This document shows positions 45,189 to 54,749 of a stretch of 64,000 bases of DNA, one piece after another. Location: NCBI GenBank assembly GCA_944326475.1, contig CALVEC010000004.1, positions 101,179 through 165,178 of the forward strand. Direction: 5' to 3'. The stretch is from Candidatus Gastranaerophilales bacterium. GTDB taxonomy: Bacteria; Cyanobacteriota; Vampirovibrionia; Gastranaerophilales; Gastranaerophilaceae. The notes under the pieces are model-generated. The model did no database searches. It saw only the letters and a program-made list of their open reading frames with translations, and was not told the DNA's origin. Within the stretch, counting starts at the first letter, position 1, and the number at the start of each line of letters is the position of its first letter. Made by a program: the position numbers and the translations under genes.

Positions 45189-45713
45189 ATGATAGAGATG
45201 AGAGTAATGGGAATAGCACTTGATACACGCACAGGGTCACCGATAGTTGTGCTGCATGACCGTGACAATCGTCGTGCGCTGCCTATATGGATAGGTTCGG
45301 CAGAAGCAAGTGCTATTATAAGAAAAATTGAAAATATTCCTGTTACCAGACCAATGACTCATGATTTGATTGCGGATGTTGTGGAAAAAACAGGCTACAC
45401 AATTAATCGTATTATTATCAATGATGTTGAAGAAGAAACGTATATAGCAGCAATATATCTGCAAAAAACAGATGATAAAAGCGAAGAACCTGAAGAAATT
45501 ACCATAGACGCCAGACCCTCAGATGCAATAGCCGTTGCAATCAGAGTAGACGCGCCTATATATGTTACGGCAAATGTCCTTGCGCATGGTTCCGTTTCCT
45601 GCGACAGCGCAAAAGACGAAGAAGAAGCGCAGGAGTTTAGGGAGTTCATTCAGGATATTCAGCCTTCTGACTTTGAAAAACTGCTTAAAGACAACAAACA
45701 TTCCGACCAGTAA
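45189..45713 (+). CDS. Bifunctional nuclease family protein (DUF151)
   Basis: 174 aa from ATG 45189 (MIEMRVMGIALDTRTGSPIV). BFN-family motifs: LPIWIGSAEASAI, RPMTHDLIADVV and IDARPSDAIAVAIR. The family includes RNase/DNase-active plant proteins and many uncharacterised bacterial ones. Divergent from aroQ and convergent with the pseudopilin gene. Confidence 0.92.
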   Translation: MIEMRVMGIALDTRTGSPIVVLHDRDNRRALPIWIGSAEASAIIRKIENIPVTRPMTHDLIADVVEKTGYTINRIIINDVEEETYIAAIYLQKTDDKSEEPEEITIDARPSDAIAVAIRVDAPIYVTANVLAHGSVSCDSAKDEEEAQEFREFIQDIQPSDFEKLLKDNKHSDQ

Positions 45714-45723
45714 ATTTCAAATT

Positions 45724-46368
45724 TTAAAATTTGCCGCCCCTTAAGTAGTATTCAGAGCACGCTGTTCCGTTATGATTTCTTTTACATTCCGCTACAAGTT
45801 CGACATTTGAGAGTTCTGAACCAAAAGCTTCCACTTTGTGTTTGTAAATATTGATTCCAAAAATATCTTTGCCTATACGATTTGGATGTTTTTTGCCGTT
45901 TAAATCCATCAATGCGACCGCACATGGTTCATCATCCGTACATTGGCATGACAAGAGTTTGAATGCGACTATATTTCCGTTTTCCTGATACGCAAAAAGT
46001 CTTGTGAAATATTTGGAGTTTTTAGGAATCTGTGCCCCATTCAAAAATTTGTACCTGTATGACTTTAAATCGGCAGGTTTATTTGATGTATCGACATTCA
46101 AATACGGACCGAGCACTTTGAAAACCTCTGCCTCCGCACTACTGTCATTATTCCTGCAAATAGTTTCAACTGTCTCATAGTCGTTTATACTGAACAACTC
46201 AAAATTTGAATCAATTTCCGTAAATGTTTTTTTCCAGCCGGAAATAACTTTTGCCTCTTTTGTATTGTTAACAATACCGGGTATGCAAACCAGTATAGTG
46301 ATAACAAGCAAAAGTATCACTATACTGATTTCTACCATATTAAAAGCTTTACGGATTGTTAATTTCAT
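45724..46368 (-). CDS. Type IV pilin-like (pseudopilin) protein
   Basis: 214 aa from ATG 46368. A short basic leader KLTIRKA then FNMVEISIVILLLVITIL, a prepilin methylation motif with Glu5 and a hydrophobic helix; the cleavage site would be A/F. The C-terminal part has several Cys (CQCTDDEPC) that may form disulphides. The start overlaps the stop of the PHP gene as ATGA. It may be a minor pilin for the PilT-driven system. Confidence 0.85.
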   Translation of the reverse strand: MKLTIRKAFNMVEISIVILLLVITILVCIPGIVNNTKEAKVISGWKKTFTEIDSNFELFSINDYETVETICRNNDSSAEAEVFKVLGPYLNVDTSNKPADLKSYRYKFLNGAQIPKNSKYFTRLFAYQENGNIVAFKLLSCQCTDDEPCAVALMDLNGKKHPNRIGKDIFGINIYKHKVEAFGSELSNVELVAECKRNHNGTACSEYYLRGGKF

Positions 46369-47231
46369 TGTGCCATATCCAGCTGTTTTTTTTCTTTTAT
46401 TAAAGAATCGTAAATCCACTCCGGTATAAAGTTTTTGCCAAGAATAATCTGCCCGTTGTTGGGATTCGGGGCATGGAAATCAGAGCCGCCCGTAATAATC
46501 AAACCGTTCTTCTCTGCAATTGTTGAATAATATTCGACCATTGCCGGAGAATGCTTTCTGTGATAAGCCTCAACTCCTCTGAGACCAAAATGCATAAATT
46601 CTTTGATAAGATTTTCTGCATCTTCTACGTCAAACGGATGTGCAAAAACCGGAATACCACCGGCATCATAAATAATCTCTATTGCATCATGCGGCGAGAT
46701 AGTTTTTCTCTGAACATAAACATCAGAATCATTATTTATGTATTTACTGTATGCTTCCATAACGCTCGTCGTACCGCCAGCCATAGTAATAGCTTTTGCA
46801 ATATGCGGTCTGCCTATGCTGCCGCCTTCCGCAACAAGACTTTTTATTTTATCAAATGATACGTGTATACCTTCTTTTTTGCTTAAAAGATGTATAATTT
46901 CTTTTGTCTGCGCAATACGCGCATTTTGCTGCATTTTCAGCATTTCCTGAAAATCAGAATCATCACGATTCATAAAATATCCCAGGATATGAATTTCAAC
47001 ATCTTTATAAATTGTGTTGATTTCCACACCGGGAATAATCTCCAATGGAGTATTGCCGGTTTCTTTGGCTATTTTATCCGCATATTTAAGTGCAATTGGA
47101 TAAGCAAGCACATTGTCGTGGTCTGTAATAGCTATAGCATTCAAACCAGCGTCAAGAGCCGTATCCACAATCTTTTCCGGAGTAAAAACACCATCGGAAA
47201 AGCACGTGTGAATATGTAAATCAATTTTCAC
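46365..47231 (-). CDS. PHP-domain phosphoesterase
   Basis: 288 aa. Metal-binding motifs DLHIHTCFSDG, ITDHDNV, PGVEIN, FAHPFDVED and GGSDFHAPN are complete. It resembles RNase AM/TrpH proteins, which trim nucleotides 5' to 3'; the substrate is not proven. RBS AAAGAAAGG. In a leftward run with ymdB and rny upstream, it may belong to an RNA-turnover cluster. Confidence 0.9.
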   Translation of the reverse strand: MKIDLHIHTCFSDGVFTPEKIVDTALDAGLNAIAITDHDNVLAYPIALKYADKIAKETGNTPLEIIPGVEINTIYKDVEIHILGYFMNRDDSDFQEMLKMQQNARIAQTKEIIHLLSKKEGIHVSFDKIKSLVAEGGSIGRPHIAKAITMAGGTTSVMEAYSKYINNDSDVYVQRKTISPHDAIEIIYDAGGIPVFAHPFDVEDAENLIKEFMHFGLRGVEAYHRKHSPAMVEYYSTIAEKNGLIITGGSDFHAPNPNNGQIILGKNFIPEWIYDSLIKEKKQLDMAQ

Positions 47232-47248
47232 CTTTCTTTATCCTTCCT

Positions 47249-48067
47249 TCATGTATCTGCCTCACTATCTATTAATCTGATTCTTTCAATATTTTTTGCA
47301 CATCCTGAAGTTTTGTCAAAAATTACACTCACGGCATTCAGCTCAAGAACGCTGCCTTCTGCAACATCAAAACGAGCCGGTAAATTTGTCATGAGTCTTC
47401 TCAGTGATGTTTCATACTCCATTCCGATAATAGAGTCATACGTCCCGCAAAAACCAACATCGGTGATATATGCGGTATAGTTATTAAGAATTTTTTCATC
47501 AGCAGTAGGAACATGTGTGTGTGTGCCTAAAACAGCGCTCACACCGCACTCTGAACAGTATCTTGCAAAACACAATTTCTCTGCGCTTGCTTCTGCATGA
47601 AAATCTATTATCACAACAGGAGCAATATTTTTTATTTCAGGAAGTTGTTTTTTTATAAAATCCCACGGAGAATCAATCGGATTCATAAAAGTCCGCCCCA
47701 AAAGGTTTATGACAGCAACTTTTGTATCTCCGACATCAAATATCCTGTATCCTGTACCGGGCGTGCCCTCGGGATAATTTGCCGGTCTTATCAGTCTGTC
47801 TGATTTTTCAATATAAGTAAAAATCTCTTTTTTATCCCATATATGATTGCCTGCCGTAAAACAGTCTATCCCAATATTTACAAGTTCTTTATAATTTTTT
47901 TCTGTCAGACCAAAACCGTGAGATGCATTTTCGACATTTGCAATAATAAAATCAAACTGTTTTTCATTTTCAGGTGAAAGCAAACCGGCAAGATAGTTTT
48001 TGACAACAGTTCTTCCCGGTTTGCCTACAATATCACCTAAAAATAAAATTTTGATTTCGTTGTTCAT
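47249..48067 (-). CDS. ymdB: YmdB-family metallophosphoesterase
   Basis: 272 aa. FLGDIVGKPGR, NVENASHGFGL, AGNHIWDKKE, VIIDFHAEASAEK and LGTHTHVPTADE bind two metals. The family hydrolyses 2',3'-cyclic nucleotides. It directly follows rny (one-base overlap), the conserved ymdA-ymdB arrangement of Firmicutes and others. Confidence 0.94.
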   Translation of the reverse strand: MNNEIKILFLGDIVGKPGRTVVKNYLAGLLSPENEKQFDFIIANVENASHGFGLTEKNYKELVNIGIDCFTAGNHIWDKKEIFTYIEKSDRLIRPANYPEGTPGTGYRIFDVGDTKVAVINLLGRTFMNPIDSPWDFIKKQLPEIKNIAPVVIIDFHAEASAEKLCFARYCSECGVSAVLGTHTHVPTADEKILNNYTAYITDVGFCGTYDSIIGMEYETSLRRLMTNLPARFDVAEGSVLELNAVSVIFDKTSGCAKNIERIRLIDSEADT

Positions 48068-49653
48068 TATTTTGCAATTTCAGTAGTTCTAATTTCTCTT
48101 ACTACAGTAACGCGAATTTGTCCCGGATAATCCAGTTCTTCTTCAATTCGTTTTGCAATATCACGTGCAAGTTTTGCACTCGCAAGATCATCAAACATAT
48201 CAGGCTGCACAATAACACGAACCTCGCGTCCCGCCTGTACGGCAAAAGACTGACGGATTCCCTGATAGCTTTTTGCAATTTCCTCAATTTTTTGAAGTCT
48301 CTTGATATAAATTTCAAGAGTATCGCGTCTTGAACCCGGACGTCCTGCAGAAATTGCATCAGCAAGTTTCACAAGTACCGCTTCTATTGTATTGGCGGTA
48401 ACATCATCGTGGTGCGCTTCTATCGCATGGATAATAGCCTCTTTTTCTCCATAACGTCTTGCCAATTCGACTCCGAGTTCAATATGTGTTCCTTCCTGAG
48501 TCTGGTCAACAGCTTTTCCTATATCGTGCAAGAGCCCGGCGCGTTTTGCAACCGCTACATTTGCTCCGAGTTCTGCCGCAAGCATTCCGGCTATATGACC
48601 AACTTCAAGAGAGTGCTTTAAAACATTTTGACCGTAACTTGTTCTGTAGTACAATCGTCCCAATGTCTTGATTAATTCCTTGTGAAGATTCATAACGCCC
48701 ATATCCACTGCAGCGTTTTCACCTTCTTTTTTTATTTTTTCTTCGATTTCTTCCTGAGCTTTTTCAACCATCTCCTCAATTCTGACCGGATGGATTCTTC
48801 CGTCGGAAATAAGCTTCTCAAGAGCTACTTTGGCAATCTCTCGTCTTACAGGGTCAAAGCTTGATAAAACAACGGCTTCAGGAGTATCATCAATAATAAG
48901 GTCAACACCTGTCAATGTTTCAAGCGTTCTGATATTTCTGCCTTCACGTCCTATAATTCGCCCTTTCATCTCGTCAGAAGGAAGGTTTACAACAGAAACT
49001 GTAGACTCAACAACCTGATCTATAGCGCATCTTTGCATGGTTGTAGAAAGAATTTCCTGTGCCTGTTGTTTTGCTGTTTCTCTGATTTTTGCTTCATTCT
49101 CTTTAATGAGCTGCATTTGTTCCTGCTGAAGATCCTGCTTTAGTTGTTCCATAAGCATGTTTCTGGCTTCATCACGGGACATTCCCGCAATTTTTTCCAT
49201 CTCGGTAATTTGCTTTGCAATAACTTCTGCAAGATAATCTTCTTTTTCAAGCAATTCGTCCATTTTTTTCTGAACATCGTACTCTTTGTCCGTTACTTCT
49301 TGAATTTTATCTTCAAGAATGTCTTCTTTTTTCGCAAGCTTAGCCTCGGCTCTTTGCAAGTCTTGTCTGCGTTCTCTGACTTCATCATCAAATTTTTCAC
49401 GCTCAATATGCAAAGCCTCTTTAGCCTGAATCATTGCTTCTTTTTTTAAAAGATTTTCTTTGTCAGATGTTTCTTTAAAAAGTTTTTCTAAATTTTCCTG
49501 CACTTTTTTCTTTTTTTGCCATAGTGCTGCGGAGATTCCCGCCAGGGCAATTACGACAATTACTAAAAGTGTAATAATTAAATTAATTCCTTCGATTGTC
49601 CTGTACCTCGTTTTTCTATATATACACATACTCGATGTGCATATGTGCTGCAC
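48067..49653 (-). CDS. rny: Ribonuclease Y
   Basis: About 528 aa as read. N-terminal transmembrane helix ([20 protein letters not shown]), a long coiled coil (about 50-210), KH domain ([12 protein letters not shown]), and HD domain ([13 protein letters not shown]) with the conserved C-terminal [12 protein letters not shown]. It is a membrane-bound endoribonuclease that initiates mRNA decay. The start is uncertain: the ATGs at 49653 and 49629 have no proper ribosome site. GAAGGA sits nine bases before an in-frame ATT (49578), next to the membrane helix. Confidence 0.94.
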   Translation of the reverse strand: MQHICTSSMCIYRKTRYRTIEGINLIITLLVIVVIALAGISAALWQKKKKVQENLEKLFKETSDKENLLKKEAMIQAKEALHIEREKFDDEVRERRQDLQRAEAKLAKKEDILEDKIQEVTDKEYDVQKKMDELLEKEDYLAEVIAKQITEMEKIAGMSRDEARNMLMEQLKQDLQQEQMQLIKENEAKIRETAKQQAQEILSTTMQRCAIDQVVESTVSVVNLPSDEMKGRIIGREGRNIRTLETLTGVDLIIDDTPEAVVLSSFDPVRREIAKVALEKLISDGRIHPVRIEEMVEKAQEEIEEKIKKEGENAAVDMGVMNLHKELIKTLGRLYYRTSYGQNVLKHSLEVGHIAGMLAAELGANVAVAKRAGLLHDIGKAVDQTQEGTHIELGVELARRYGEKEAIIHAIEAHHDDVTANTIEAVLVKLADAISAGRPGSRRDTLEIYIKRLQKIEEIAKSYQGIRQSFAVQAGREVRVIVQPDMFDDLASAKLARDIAKRIEEELDYPGQIRVTVVREIRTTEIAK

Positions 49654-49784
49654 ATTGAGTTCTTTTACCTCTCAATATTTAATATTAAGTTGTTTATATG
49701 TGTAAAATTATATTTAATTCATATATTTTAAAACTGTTACTCTAAACTAATTTTATACTACCATACTTAAAGGGATTTTAAAAG

Positions 49785-49814
49785 AAAAATCCCATAAAAT
49801 AATACGGGATTTTT
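49785..49814 (-). terminator. Terminator of gatB
   Basis: AAAAATCCC and GGGATTTTT pair around an AT-rich loop, 25 bases beyond the gatB stop. Confidence 0.55.
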
Positions 49815-49839
49815 CAAATGTTCATATTTTATCTTGTTT

Positions 49840-51288
49840 TTAATCCAACGCTTCTTTCAAAAGTTTGTTTATAACCTGCGGATTTGCCCTGCCTTTTGTT
49901 TCTTTCATAACCTGTCCCACAAAGAACCCGAACAATTGCTGTTTTCCGCCTTTATAAGCTGCAACCTGCGAAGGATTATTTTCAATAACTTTTGCGATAA
50001 TATCTTTTATTGCACCCTCATCAGATATAACGCTCAGTCCCTGTTTTTCCACAATTTCTTTTGCACTTCCGCCGTTTTTAAGCAGGTCGGGAAGAATTTT
50101 CTTTGCAATGTTATTTGAAATAGTACCCTTGCATATCATATCAACAAGTTCGTACAACGCTTGAGGAGTAAGTTTTGTCTCATTTATATTTATATTATTT
50201 TCTTTTAAATATGCAGTAACATCACCCACAAGCAAATTGTTAGCTATTCTGTAATCAGCTCCCAGCTTCAAGACTTCATCGTAGAACAAGGCTGTTTCCA
50301 TCTGTTCAACCATAACATTGGCATCATAAGCACTAAGTCCTAAAGACTCGTATCTTTTTCGTTTTTGTTCCGGAAGTTCCGGCATTTTTGCCCTGATTTC
50401 TTCAACCCATTCTCTTGAAATCTCAACCGGCATGAGGTCAGGTTCCGGGAAATAACGGTAATCATTAGCGTCTTCTTTGCTTCTCATTGTTTTTGTGACT
50501 TTTTGGTTGTCATCCCAGAGCCTCGTTTCCTGGTCAACTTCTCCGCCTTCTTCTACTATTTCAATCTGTCTGTCAATTTCGTATTCAATAGCTCTCTGCA
50601 ATGCAGAGAAGCTGTTTATATTTTTAATCTCTGCACGTGTTCCAAAAACCTTTGAACCTTTAGGCATAACTGAGATATTTGCATCACATCTCATTGAGCC
50701 TTCTTCAAGGTTGCCGTCACAAACACCTATGTATCTGACTATATTTCTTAATTCTTCCATATAAGCTCTTGCTTCATCAGAGGAGCGCATGTCCGGCTCT
50801 GACACAATTTCAAGAAGCGGTGTACCGGCTCTGTTAAGGTCGACAAGAGAATAAACAGAACCTGCAATTCCGTCAGCACCGGCATGTACAAGCTTTCCGG
50901 CATCTTCTTCAAGATGCGCTCTGGTTATTCCGATTCTTTTTCCTTTTATATTTATATAACCGTTAACGCAGATAGGTTCATCATACTGTGAAATCTGGTA
51001 ACCTTTCGGCAAATCGGGATAAAAATATTGCTTTCTGTCAAATTTGCAGCGGGAAGGAATCTCGCAGTTTAATGCCAATCCCAGCAAAATACCCATATTA
51101 ACACACTCTTTGTTTAAAACCGGCAGAACACCCGGCATACCGAGAGTAATTGTGCTTATATGAGAATTAGGTTCCGCACCAAATTCAGTTTCATCCGGTG
51201 CAAATATTTTAGTTTTTGTTTTTAGCTGAGCGTGTACCTCAAGCCCTATAACTACTTCGTATTTATCTCTGATTTCTTGTGCTACCAT
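49840..51288 (-). CDS. gatB: Asp/Glu-tRNA(Asn/Gln) amidotransferase subunit B
   Basis: 482 aa from ATG 51288 (MVAQEIRDKYEVVIGLEVHA) with GAGG six bases upstream. GLEVHAQL, FDRKQYFYPDLPKGYQISQ and LVDLNRAGTPLLEIVSEPD are family motifs. The C-terminal YqeY-like helical domain ends NPQVINKLLKEAL. It forms GatCAB and amidates misacylated Glu-tRNA(Gln) and/or Asp-tRNA(Asn). gatA and gatC are not adjacent. Confidence 0.97.
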   Translation of the reverse strand: MVAQEIRDKYEVVIGLEVHAQLKTKTKIFAPDETEFGAEPNSHISTITLGMPGVLPVLNKECVNMGILLGLALNCEIPSRCKFDRKQYFYPDLPKGYQISQYDEPICVNGYINIKGKRIGITRAHLEEDAGKLVHAGADGIAGSVYSLVDLNRAGTPLLEIVSEPDMRSSDEARAYMEELRNIVRYIGVCDGNLEEGSMRCDANISVMPKGSKVFGTRAEIKNINSFSALQRAIEYEIDRQIEIVEEGGEVDQETRLWDDNQKVTKTMRSKEDANDYRYFPEPDLMPVEISREWVEEIRAKMPELPEQKRKRYESLGLSAYDANVMVEQMETALFYDEVLKLGADYRIANNLLVGDVTAYLKENNININETKLTPQALYELVDMICKGTISNNIAKKILPDLLKNGGSAKEIVEKQGLSVISDEGAIKDIIAKVIENNPSQVAAYKGGKQQLFGFFVGQVMKETKGRANPQVINKLLKEALD

Positions 51289-51398
51289 TTTCCACCTCAA
51301 TTTTTTATATTTTGTATTTTAACACAAAAAAATTTACCCCAAAAATTTAACCCCATTTTTTCATTTTTGTCATTTTTTTGCCATTTTTGAAAAAAAAT

Positions 51399-51431
51399 CA
51401 AACTTTAGTATGGATTTTTTCCAACTAAAGA
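51399..51431 (+). promoter_or_regulatory. Tandem ACTWWAGT operator pair
   Basis: ACTTTAGT (51402, in CAAACTTTAGTATGG) and ACTAAAGA (51424, in CCAACTAAAG), 22 bp apart. The second is 104 bp before the flagellin ATG. Confidence 0.65.
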
Positions 51432-51527
51432 AGAATTCCCCAACCCCACTTTATAACATAATATAACAATATAACGTACATAAATTCCACAGGGAAGTAA
51501 ATTTAGATATGCGAAAGGAGTACGACG

Positions 51528-52406
51528 ATGGCAATTATCGTTAACACAAACATGTCTGCACTCAAAACGCAGGCAAACTTGAACAGTGCTACAAATTCTT
51601 TGAATACAGCACTCAACAGAATGTCCACAGGTTTGAAAATTAACTCGGCAGCTGACGACGCAGCCGGTATGTTCGTTGCTTCAAACTTGAACACACAAAT
51701 CAGGGGTTCAAAAATAGCTCAGTCTAACGTAGCTACAGGGATAAACGTATTACAAACAGCAGAAGGAGACTACGGAGTTATAGAAGATAACCTTCTCCGT
51801 ATCAGAGACCTTGCCACTCAGGCTGCAAACGGTGTCTATGATGAAAAATCATTGCAGGCAATGAAAGACGAAGTTGATGCACGTGTTGCTGAAATTAACA
51901 GAGTTGCTAAATCATCAAACTTTAACGGATTAAGCCTGTTAGACGGAAAAGGTATACCGGATACCGGTCTCAGACTGCAAGTCGGTGCAAACTCTGACTC
52001 GGCAATGAACGCAATTACTGTAGATCCAGAAGTATTTGCAAACGCTTCCGTTCAAGCTCTCGGTCTTTACGGAGCTGAAAGTGTCAACAAATTTGACAGT
52101 ATTGATAAAGCTTTTGAAAGTTCATCCAACGCAGCTTTATTTATCGCCGACGTTGATGCTGCACTGCAAAACGTTACCACAAGAAAGGCTACAATCGGTG
52201 CTGTTCAAAACAGGTTGAACTCAGCTGCTGATTCACTGGTAACAACTATTGAAAATGCTACATCAGCTAAATCAACCATTATGGATGCTGATATAGCAGA
52301 AGAAAGTGCTAACTACACGAAAGCACAAATCCTCCAGCAAACTTCAGCAACACTGCTTGTTCAAGCTAACCAACTGCCGGCATTGGCACTGAACTTGATA
52401 GGATAG
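51528..52406 (+). CDS. Flagellin, near-identical to the 20295 copy
   Basis: 292 aa, same architecture and nearly the same sequence as the 20295 flagellin (differences such as KIAQ for KVAQ, SLQAM for SLKAM, and the final NLIG). RBS GAAAGGAG. It has its own operator pair and terminator. The intergenic sequences differ from those of the twin apart from the operators and ribosome-site region, which points to selection or conversion acting on the coding sequence. Confidence 0.97.
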   Translation: MAIIVNTNMSALKTQANLNSATNSLNTALNRMSTGLKINSAADDAAGMFVASNLNTQIRGSKIAQSNVATGINVLQTAEGDYGVIEDNLLRIRDLATQAANGVYDEKSLQAMKDEVDARVAEINRVAKSSNFNGLSLLDGKGIPDTGLRLQVGANSDSAMNAITVDPEVFANASVQALGLYGAESVNKFDSIDKAFESSSNAALFIADVDAALQNVTTRKATIGAVQNRLNSAADSLVTTIENATSAKSTIMDADIAEESANYTKAQILQQTSATLLVQANQLPALALNLIG

Positions 52407-52436
52407 TTTTATTTCCAAACAAGTACATTAAGTACG

Positions 52437-52468
52437 ACGGCTCTGAGTGTTTCAGAGCCGTTTTTTTA
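52437..52468 (+). terminator. Rho-independent terminator of flagellin
   Basis: ACGGCTCTGA and TCAGAGCCGT pair around GTGTT, followed by seven T. Confidence 0.9.
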
Positions 52469-52486
52469 TTATTTCTAATATCGTAT

Positions 52487-53029
52487 TTAATAATCTCTCC
52501 GGCATATTGAACTTGCATATACAGACAGCATCGCAATACCCCCGAAAATAAGATTTATTCCGAGCAGTATGCCGACCGTAACAAGCGCTGTTCCGGGCAT
52601 GCCGTAAATAATAATGAAAGCAAGTATAAACTGCACAATTGCACTCAAAATGCCCATCCACCAGTATTTCATAATTTTTCTGGACTGCACGGACATAGTT
52701 ATATAATTTATACCGTCAAGAATAAAATACAGCGCTACACCCATAGTCAAAACCAGAAGATTGTAAAAAGGATACATTGTCATATATATACCTGTAACAA
52801 TCAGAAGCAGCGCAATAATCATCTGCAGCCAGAATTTTTCAACTTCATCCCGGCGGACTATAGAATTAATTAATTTATAAATACCCACCGCAATTAAACT
52901 CATGCTGATTAAAAAGCTCAAAGTAACAGTTGAAAATCCCGGCATAAGTATAAGCAAAATTCCGACTATCATCAGAAATACGCTTTCCACAAGAAAACTT
53001 CTGCAAAATCTGTTCACTATTTCTGCCAT
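52487..53029 (-). CDS. HdeD-family (DUF308) membrane protein
   Basis: 180 aa with about six hydrophobic helices in three pairs (FLMIVGILLILMPGFSTVTL, MIIALLLIVTGIYMTMYPF), the repeated pattern of HdeD/DUF308. RBS AAGGAG. HdeD is linked to acid resistance in enteric bacteria; the role here is unknown. It is convergent with the flagellin and divergent from the SLH gene. Confidence 0.85.
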   Translation of the reverse strand: MAEIVNRFCRSFLVESVFLMIVGILLILMPGFSTVTLSFLISMSLIAVGIYKLINSIVRRDEVEKFWLQMIIALLLIVTGIYMTMYPFYNLLVLTMGVALYFILDGINYITMSVQSRKIMKYWWMGILSAIVQFILAFIIIYGMPGTALVTVGILLGINLIFGGIAMLSVYASSICRRDY

Positions 53030-53124
53030 AATAAAAACTCCTTACATGTTATTTCAATTTTTTTAGGTCATCTCATTTTAAACAGACACAAAAAATTAAA
53101 CATTAACAATGAGTACTATTTTTA

Positions 53125-53141
53125 TTAGTCTTAAAGACTAA
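53125..53141. promoter_or_regulatory. Palindrome upstream of the SLH gene
   Basis: TTAGTCTT-A-AAGACTAA, perfect 8-bp arms, between the divergent HdeD and SLH genes and about 25 bp upstream of the SLH promoter -35. A candidate operator. Confidence 0.4.
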
Positions 53142-53165
53142 AAAATTAAGATTTTTCATGAGGTC

Positions 53166-53194
53166 TTGACGATTGCAAAAATAATATGGATAAT
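53166..53194 (+). promoter_or_regulatory. Sigma-70 promoter of the SLH protein gene
   Basis: TTGACG, 17 bases, GATAAT; 53 bp before the start codon. Confidence 0.65.
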
Positions 53195-53246
53195 TATTAA
53201 ACAAACAATTGTAAAGATTGTTTTCTGAAGTAGTTAGGAGAAGTGT

Positions 53247-54671
53247 ATGAAAAAAATCGAAAAACTTTTTGCACTCTCGTTAATCTGTGCTTGCATCGGA
53301 AGTGCAGCATTTGCGGGATGCAAAACCCCAAAATCAGAAGCTTATGCTCACCCTACATTTTTCGGCACTCAGTCCCAGGCAACAGTGAATGACACTGACG
53401 TTTACATTGTCGGCTCAAAAGCTGAAAAATCAAAAAATCAGGTTGCAGTTGAAAACAAGAACAGCGTACTTGTTGACTCTTGGGTAAAAGATGTTATGTC
53501 TTTGATTAAAGACAAAAGTAAAAACCCGAACTTCAACCCCAAACTTCCTGTCCTTCGTTCAGAGCTTGCTATTATCATAGCTGAAGGTTTTTCTCTTGAA
53601 CAAAAAGGAACAAAAAGCTTTAAAGACATCCCGTCTGACTACTGGGCAAAACAGTGGATAGACAAAACAGCTTCTGCAGGTGTTATGATTGGCTACCCTA
53701 ATAAAACATTCCAGCCTGATCAACCTATCACCAAAGCGGAAGTATTCGCTACAGTAGCTCAAATGATAGCTGTACCTATTGACAGAAGCTTAACTGTACC
53801 GGATTTTCAGGGCAAAGAAATCAAATACATCCCGAAATGGGCAATAGCTCCGACTAAGGAAGTCGTTAACTCACAGGCTCTTGAACAAGTTCCGAACCCC
53901 TCTAAAGTTAACGATGATGAATACCTTTCAAAAGAACAGGTTGCATATTTAGTCGGCTGGTTGAGAAGCAACTTGAACAACTCAAGCGTTGCAACTGACC
54001 CGAATGCACCTGATGCAATCAAAAATTATAAACCGACCTGTCTCGATATCAAACTCGCTAACAGAATCAGCGCAAAACACTCTAATATCGGCGACAGATT
54101 TACGGCAAAACTCGTAAACGATGTAACAGTCGGCGGACACACTTTCGCTGCCGGTTCAAAAGTTTACGGTAAAGTTGTTGAAGTTAAAAGACCCGGATTC
54201 AAAAACCCCGGATATGTCAAAGTTAAATTCTTAAGTCTCAAAGACAAAGAAACAAGCGTTGACTTCCCGAAAAATATATCTAACGCAACAGCAGAAAAAA
54301 TCAAAAGCCCGAACTTCCTCGCAAGACTTATCGGTGCTCCGCTTTCTACAGCAGCGAGAGTCGTTGGTGTTGTAGGTCGTACAGGTGCTTCCGGCGTTAA
54401 TGTTGTAGGCAACGGACTTGAGCAGTTTGGAGACCAGCTCTCTAACGGAACTGTTGAAATCTTCTCGCTTAAACCGGTTGCAGGCGTTAAAGATTACGGC
54501 TGGAGTATTGTTACAATCGGTAAAGGTGTTTATGACATCTGCAAGCTCGCAGTTAGCGGTGTATTCGGTGTAGTTTATGAAGTAGGCGATGAAATTGTTT
54601 ACCTCATCCTCCCGAGCAAATCTAACGAATCAAGCTTGAACCCCGGTGAACAAATGCGAATTGTATTCTAA
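53247..54671 (+). CDS. SLH-domain envelope protein
   Basis: 474 aa. Signal peptide (LFALSLICACIGSAAFA) with a possible lipobox FAGC. The SLH domain (about 110-180: FKDIPSDYWAKQWIDKTASA, GYPNKTFQPDQPITKAEVFA) would bind secondary cell-wall polymer or peptidoglycan, as in cyanobacterial outer-membrane porins. A beta-rich module (about 260-350) follows, then a glycine-rich hydrophobic C-terminus (GVVGRTGASGVNVVGNG). Strong promoter and terminator suggest high expression. Not a classical porin by length. Confidence 0.88.
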   Translation: MKKIEKLFALSLICACIGSAAFAGCKTPKSEAYAHPTFFGTQSQATVNDTDVYIVGSKAEKSKNQVAVENKNSVLVDSWVKDVMSLIKDKSKNPNFNPKLPVLRSELAIIIAEGFSLEQKGTKSFKDIPSDYWAKQWIDKTASAGVMIGYPNKTFQPDQPITKAEVFATVAQMIAVPIDRSLTVPDFQGKEIKYIPKWAIAPTKEVVNSQALEQVPNPSKVNDDEYLSKEQVAYLVGWLRSNLNNSSVATDPNAPDAIKNYKPTCLDIKLANRISAKHSNIGDRFTAKLVNDVTVGGHTFAAGSKVYGKVVEVKRPGFKNPGYVKVKFLSLKDKETSVDFPKNISNATAEKIKSPNFLARLIGAPLSTAARVVGVVGRTGASGVNVVGNGLEQFGDQLSNGTVEIFSLKPVAGVKDYGWSIVTIGKGVYDICKLAVSGVFGVVYEVGDEIVYLILPSKSNESSLNPGEQMRIVF

Positions 54672-54692
54672 TTGGAAAATACATAAAGCTAA

Positions 54693-54725
54693 AAAGGTCT
54701 GATGAAATACATCAGACCTTTTTTA
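54693..54725 (+). terminator. Rho-independent terminator of the SLH gene
   Basis: AAAGGTCTGATG and CATCAGACCTTT pair around AAATA, followed by a T run. Confidence 0.9.
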
Positions 54726-54749
54726 TTAGCGGTTTATATTAAAATTACA

